From: CAYVMN01 sp964452575
GTDB lineage: Bacteria; Desulfobacterota; DSM-4660; Desulfatiglandales; Desulfatiglandaceae
Length of the DNA stretch: 9,487 nucleotides
Direction: 5' to 3'
Assembly (NCBI GenBank): GCA_964452575.1
Contig: CAYVMN010000178.1
Location: forward strand, 1 to 9,487
The notes beneath the pieces were generated by a model. The model saw only the letters and a list, made by a program, of their open reading frames with translations. It ran no database searches and was not told where the DNA came from. A program made the translations under genes and the position numbers. Shown here piece by piece: positions 6,212 to 9,487 of this stretch. Each line of letters starts with the position of its first letter. Within the stretch, counting starts at the first letter, position 1.

Positions 6212-8349
6212 TCTTGTACTCCGTTGGCCTTGAGAAGATCCACGACTTCCGGAAAGTCGATGCCGAGGCGTCTTACGGTCTTCAACGTAGGGATGCCGTC
6301 CTGAGTCCAGCCTCTGCGGTGGTAGACCGCGTCCTTGAGCTTTTCGTATTCCTGTTCCCGCAGTCTCCGGAGGACCGCCACCTTTTCTGACGTATCTTTC
6401 CCCTCGATATCCACCCCGTATTTTTCTGTCAGTTGTTTGTCATATCGTTCCTGCCTTGACTCGTACTCGTCCACTGTAACAGGGCCAACAGCGCGGTAAG
6501 GAATGCTGTCATGCCCTCGCCGGCCGAATCCCATCCGCAGGTTAAAGATACGTTGAAAGTTGTAAACCGCCTCACTCATGGTGATGAGATCTTCCGGGCC
6601 TTTCTTCTTGCCTGTTACCGCACTGAAATACTCTGAATACCACTTTACGTGTTTCATGACCTTTGCGGGCTCAGGGGTGTTCTTGTTGTCTTCGGGAACG
6701 ATGTCATTCCATGGCAGCTTGCACAATCCACAAAGGCTGAACCAGGTCCTGAACATGGGGAACCAGTGAAGTGCCTCTGCCTTCTGCTCGAAGGTCGGTA
6801 TATAGTTGTGCACCATGTCCAGAAAAATCAGCCACGCCTCATCGTGCTGCGGGCCTTTGAGCGCTAGTCCGTATCCTCCCTGCTGGGCGAGTGACTCCTT
6901 GGTCATGTATTCGGAAAACTCAAGCCCTTTGGCCTCCATGCCTATGTCGTTCATCACACCTGGATCCGCACCGTATTCATCGGAAAATATCTGCTTCATG
7001 CGCCGTATGCCCTGGCCCACGATCTTCCCAAATCCCTCTCCCCTCGCCATCTGGTGGACCAATTCCAGTGCAGCCGGCCGGTTACCGAAATGCAACTTCA
7101 ACCCGCCAGTATGGGATTCATTGATTAACCCCATCTCAAAGCACTCCATTACAAATGCAGTGGCCGTGCCTACGGATATGGTATCCAGACCATATGCGTC
7201 ACAGTAGAAATTGAACTCCAGGACGGCAAACGGATCAAATATTCCTATATTGGAGCCGCAGCCAGCTATGGTCTCATATTCGGGGCCGTCAACGAATACC
7301 TTCTCTCCCCCGTAAGGTCCGGTAAAGGGGACAAAGTCCCTGACGCCATGTGCGCAGGCCACGGCACACCCCATCCAGCATCCGTCATAACCCTTGTCAA
7401 AGATGCGACCGTATATCTCCTTTCCAAGGTTGTTGGCCTCGGGGTGCTGACCGTAACGGAAGTTGTGTACCGGGAGGAGATCAAAATCGTTCATGATGGT
7501 AACTAGGTGGGTGGTTCCGATCGTTGACATCTCGTTCTGCCTGGGGTCAAGCTCCGCGATCTCGCGCGAATGTAGTTTTGCGATCTGCTGCAGGGTCTCC
7601 TTGTCGACCGGCTTATTTGTATCCACGGAGATCTGTCCCCACCTGGCCACAATAGCCTTGATCCCTTTGTTGGCCAGGGCTGTACCTATTCCGCCACGAC
7701 CGGCCTGCTTGTACCTCACGCGCCTTCGCTTGTTATCATACCAGCTGAAGTTCAGGCATCCGATCAGCGTGTTCTTGGCCCCTGGCCCGGCTGAAACCAC
7801 CGAAATCTGCCGTGGACTGCCGTCACAGAAATACTCGGTCAGGGCGGCAGAGAGGGCATAGGCATCCTCCGGGAGGCCACTGGTTTCAAAAATTCGTATC
7901 TGCTCCTCAATCCCGTCAACAAAAATCACCACACCCCTTGAACTCTTACCCTGGACCTCAAGGGCGTCAAACCCGGAAAACTTTAGGTACGGCCCAAAAT
8001 ACCCACCCACGTTCGAGTCCATGACCGATCCGGTGGTGGGGGAAATGGCTGTGACAATGCTCTTCCCTGAACCCGGGTAGGAAGGTGTGCCACCCATAGG
8101 GCCCGATGCGATACAGATTGCGTTCTCCGGATCATCCCAGCTCGTCTTGGCTGTGACCGCATGCCACAATAACCACAGATCAAAGCCCTTTCCTCCGACG
8201 AACACCTCCTTCATCCGGTCAGTGACAGGCCTTATGGAGATCTCGTGATCGGATATATTCACGTACAGTGTCTGGTTGGCATATCCTCTTTCAATGTCAG
8301 GTCTCTTGTAATTAAGCTTCTTGATTTCCTTGAAAACGAACTCGGCCAT
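6208..8349 (-). CDS. aor: Aldehyde:ferredoxin oxidoreductase (tungsten/molybdenum AOR family)
   Basis: 713 residues from the chosen ATG, somewhat longer than the ~600-residue archaeal AOR type. Family enzymes oxidise aldehydes to carboxylic acids, or run the reverse, with ferredoxin, using a bis-pterin tungsten or molybdenum centre and a [4Fe-4S] cluster. Visible landmarks (numbered from this start) are GGKG (52-55), ASGPMGGTPSYPGSGKS (81-97), GRGGIGTALANKGIKAIV (217-234), DGPEYETIAGCGSN (354-367), LKGPQHDEAW (497-506) and the C-terminal DGIPTLKTVRRLGI (684-697). Likely cluster cysteines are C324, C328 and C332 in GCWMGCAVAC, plus C540 or C543 in LCGLCKLPW. The first spacing, CX3C, differs from the CX2C usual in the family. 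It ends in a GTGA overlap with the sulfur-carrier gene and follows proC by 90 bp. The substrate cannot be told; the protein does not closely resemble BamB of benzoyl-CoA reductase. Confidence 0.92.
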   Translation of the reverse strand: MAEFVFKEIKKLNYKRPDIERGYANQTLYVNISDHEISIRPVTDRMKEVFVGGKGFDLWLLWHAVTAKTSWDDPENAICIASGPMGGTPSYPGSGKSIVTAISPTTGSVMDSNVGGYFGPYLKFSGFDALEVQGKSSRGVVIFVDGIEEQIRIFETSGLPEDAYALSAALTEYFCDGSPRQISVVSAGPGAKNTLIGCLNFSWYDNKRRRVRYKQAGRGGIGTALANKGIKAIVARWGQISVDTNKPVDKETLQQIAKLHSREIAELDPRQNEMSTIGTTHLVTIMNDFDLLPVHNFRYGQHPEANNLGKEIYGRIFDKGYDGCWMGCAVACAHGVRDFVPFTGPYGGEKVFVDGPEYETIAGCGSNIGIFDPFAVLEFNFYCDAYGLDTISVGTATAFVMECFEMGLINESHTGGLKLHFGNRPAALELVHQMARGEGFGKIVGQGIRRMKQIFSDEYGADPGVMNDIGMEAKGLEFSEYMTKESLAQQGGYGLALKGPQHDEAWLIFLDMVHNYIPTFEQKAEALHWFPMFRTWFSLCGLCKLPWNDIVPEDNKNTPEPAKVMKHVKWYSEYFSAVTGKKKGPEDLITMSEAVYNFQRIFNLRMGFGRRGHDSIPYRAVGPVTVDEYESRQERYDKQLTEKYGVDIEGKDTSEKVAVLRRLREQEYEKLKDAVYHRRGWTQDGIPTLKTVRRLGIDFPEVVDLLKANGVQE

Positions 8350-8352
8350 AAT

Positions 8353-8361
8353 CCCTCTCCT
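8353..8361 (-). promoter_or_regulatory. Ribosome binding site that decides the aor start
   Basis: On the minus strand AGGAGAGGG lies directly before the ATG at 8349-8347, with GGAG ending 7 bp from the start codon. An in-frame GTG at 8379-8377 would add ten residues (beginning with QIEIERRG), but those codons include this purine-rich ribosome site itself and read as untranslated leader. The ATG at 8349 is therefore the better start. Confidence 0.75.
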
Positions 8362-8439
8362 CTCTATTTCTATCTGCACACGGAGCTTTTCATCCTTCCA
8401 ATGATCAGGATGTCTCGAAGGAAGACGGTCGAATTTATC

Positions 8440-9273
8440 CTACGAGAAGTTCCTCTTCATTATCTCTCCCAGCTCCCTTGAACGAATGGTGGCGGCCTCA
8501 ACGGCATTGATTAGGGTGGTCCGGAGCCCGCCTTTCTCTAGGGTATGGAGGCCTGCGATGGCGGTTCCACCAGGCGAAGTGACGCTGTCCTTGAGCCTTC
8601 CGGGATGTTCATTTGTGTGGATCAGCAGTTTGGCAGCCCCCAGAACCGTTTGGGCCGAGAGAAAAAGGGCATCCTCCCTTGAAAGCCCCATCTTTACCCC
8701 TGCATCTGAAAGGGCATCCACTATCAGAAAAATATAGGCGGGCCCGCTCCCGCTCAGACCTGTCACCGCATCCATGAGATCCTCTTCAATGATTACGCTT
8801 TTCCCCACAGAATCCAGGATAGCCTTTGCCAAAGTGAGGTCCTCAGGAAGGGCATGTTTGCCGGCCGCAATAGCCGATGCACCTTCCATGACAGAGGCGG
8901 CCACATTTGGCATGGCCCGAATGACGCGCAGCTCTTTGCCGAGGCACGACTCAATGGCGGCGAGGGGGACGCCAGCTGCAATGGAGATGATGACCTTTGA
9001 CATGTCCAGAGAGGCGCCCGTTTCTTTGAGTACCGCGGCCATGATCTGTGGTTTGACTGCATAAACGATGATTTCAGATTCATTGACTACATCGAGGTTG
9101 TTGTTTCGCGGAGTAATCCCGAACTCCTCTTCGATGGATTTCAGCTTGCTCTCTCTGATGTCCGAACAGACAATGTTCTCCGGAATTGACGATCCCGAAT
9201 TAATAAGCCCGCTGATCAGGGCCTTTCCCATATTTCCTGTTCCGATTATGCCAATCTTTTTGTTATCTAACAT
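8440..9273 (-). CDS. proC: Pyrroline-5-carboxylate reductase ProC
   Basis: 277-residue cytoplasmic enzyme that reduces 1-pyrroline-5-carboxylate to L-proline with NAD(P)H, the last step of proline synthesis. The length is usual for the family. The N-terminal Rossmann motif is IGTGNMG (10-16); AVKPQ (72-76), IRAMPNVAASV (118-128), the dimerisation and active-site segment LSGSGPAYIF (173-182) and the family signature DSVTSPGGTAIAGL (229-242) are all intact. The start is ATG at 9273-9271, with AAGGAG (9288-9283 on the minus strand) 9 bp upstream. Ninety bases separate its stop from the aor start, with no terminator seen, so read-through into aor is plausible. It is preceded by a hairpin region that may end an upstream transcript or attenuate this one. 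Confidence 0.96.
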   Translation of the reverse strand: MLDNKKIGIIGTGNMGKALISGLINSGSSIPENIVCSDIRESKLKSIEEEFGITPRNNNLDVVNESEIIVYAVKPQIMAAVLKETGASLDMSKVIISIAAGVPLAAIESCLGKELRVIRAMPNVAASVMEGASAIAAGKHALPEDLTLAKAILDSVGKSVIIEEDLMDAVTGLSGSGPAYIFLIVDALSDAGVKMGLSREDALFLSAQTVLGAAKLLIHTNEHPGRLKDSVTSPGGTAIAGLHTLEKGGLRTTLINAVEAATIRSRELGEIMKRNFS

Positions 9274-9328
9274 ATGTTCGTTCTCCTTCTCTAAAGTTGT
9301 TCTATTTGCTGTAACACTTTAGCGTTTT

Positions 9329-9356
9329 GAAAGAAAGGCCGCCTCCGGCCCGGAGG
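9329..9356 (-). terminator. Overlapping GC-rich hairpins followed by a pyrimidine run upstream of proC
   Basis: On the minus strand, GGCCG-GAGG-CGGCC (9350-9337) forms a 5-bp GC-only stem with a 4-base loop, followed at once by TTTCTTTC (9336-9329), the form of an intrinsic terminator. A second stem, CCTCCG-GGC-CGGAGG (9356-9342), shares bases with the first, so the two cannot form together. The element lies about 55 bp before the proC start. It may end a gene located beyond the right edge, or act as an attenuator of proC; the sequence alone does not decide. The T run is interrupted by one C, so strength is uncertain. Confidence 0.45.
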
Positions 9357-9357
9357 G

Positions 9358-9378
9358 AGGACCGTGAGGGTCTTTTTT
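9358..9378 (+). terminator. Weak hairpin with T6 run on the plus strand
   Basis: AGGACC (9358-9363), loop GTGAG and GGTCTT (9369-9374) can pair with one G-T wobble, and six T residues (9373-9378) follow. This has the form of a weak plus-strand intrinsic terminator. No plus-strand gene precedes it within the window, the nearest coding DNA being the antisense of proC, so its use is doubtful. Together with the adjacent minus-strand hairpins it may make a two-way terminator. Confidence 0.25.
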
Positions 9379-9401
9379 CCAAAGGACGTAACCCAAATTC
9401 T

Positions 9402-9470
9402 TCACAGCCAGTGGCACGCCCCATTACCTTTGAATACAGTTTCTGCCAGGCAGGGGAGAGGGCTCTTCAT
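9402..9470 (-). CDS. Possible 22-residue leader peptide or start of a broken small gene
   Basis: A minus-strand ATG (9470-9468) stands 8 bp after a perfect AGGAGG (9484-9479) and opens a 22-codon frame ending at TGA (9404-9402). The peptide reads MKSPLPCLAETVFKGNG and ends in ACHWL. A different frame, from GTG at 9417, continues with AVKNLGYVLWKKDPH and stops at TAA (9321-9319), so one frameshift would join the two into a roughly 50-residue product. I do not recognise the product. Coding is uncertain: the end of the second frame (PPSGPEAAFLS) is simply the translation of the GC-rich hairpin. It could be a leader peptide for proC, a decayed small gene or part of an intergenic repeat. Confidence 0.3.
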   Translation of the reverse strand: MKSPLPCLAETVFKGNGACHWL

Positions 9471-9487
9471 AGGGACGTCCTCCTATG
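9468..9487 (-). repeat. Inverted repeat covering the ribosome site and start codon of the small frame
   Basis: On the minus strand CATAGG (9487-9482) is complementary to CCTATG (9473-9468), with AGGACGTC between them. The first arm overlaps the AGGAGG ribosome site and the second contains the ATG of the 22-codon frame, so folding would hide the start codon. The repeat touches the window edge and may extend further. It could be a translational switch, a terminal repeat of a short element, or chance. Confidence 0.35.

Noticed and set aside
6806..7207. Plus-strand 133-codon open frame opposite the oxidoreductase
   Set aside because: It lies wholly inside an intact AOR gene with strong family motifs, has no ribosome site and a serine/proline-rich composition expected from an antisense reading.
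6208..8349. Identification of the oxidoreductase as BamB of class II benzoyl-CoA reductase
   Set aside because: The cysteine region and surrounding motifs do not read like BamB, and no other bam subunit genes are adjacent.
8350..8439. A sigma-70 promoter between proC and aor
   Set aside because: Only poor matches to -35 and -10 hexamers were seen, none convincing enough to annotate.

Overview
The window reads as an ordinary chromosomal segment of an anaerobic, Gram-negative-type bacterium, most likely a member of the Desulfobacterota (former Deltaproteobacteria) or a close relative. Three things suggest this: a tungsten-type aldehyde:ferredoxin oxidoreductase with its own small sulfur-carrier protein, a soluble PAS-rich hybrid histidine kinase of a kind common in that group, and a branched-chain amino acid type (Liv) ABC transporter. 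The assignment is inference from gene content only. No tRNA, rRNA, CRISPR array, transposase, integrase or phage gene is visible.

Layout. Positions 1-3392 hold a tightly packed plus-strand run: the 3' end of livH, then livM, livG, livF and a PHP-family histidinol-phosphatase-like gene. Gaps are 3, 3, -1 and 6 bp, so this is very probably one operon. The substrate-binding protein (LivJ/LivK type) and most of livH lie outside the window. From 3414 to the right end every gene is on the minus strand and converges on the liv run across only 21 bp. In transcription order the minus strand reads: a short leader-like region with hairpins (9274-9487), proC (pyrroline-5-carboxylate reductase), an aldehyde:ferredoxin oxidoreductase whose likely start is 8349, a 65-residue ThiS/MoaD-like protein overlapping it by 4 bp, a 290-bp degenerate stretch (5724-6013) holding the broken tail of an extracellular solute-binding domain, and a 769-residue PAS-PAS-PAS-HisKA-HATPase-REC hybrid kinase.

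How the genes may work together. The Liv proteins form an importer for branched-chain amino acids or related amides or carboxylates. The oxidoreductase would interconvert aldehydes and carboxylic acids with ferredoxin as electron carrier, and the coupled ThiS/MoaD-like protein could supply sulfur for its pterin cofactor. ProC makes proline. The kinase is cytoplasmic by sequence, has no DNA-binding output and has no partner regulator here, so its target is unknown.

I do not see strong evidence for an undescribed system. The items most worth a second look are the solute-binding-domain remnant upstream of the kinase, the CX3CX3C cysteine spacing in the oxidoreductase, the coupled sulfur carrier, and the small strongly SD-led reading frame with mutually exclusive hairpins at the right edge.
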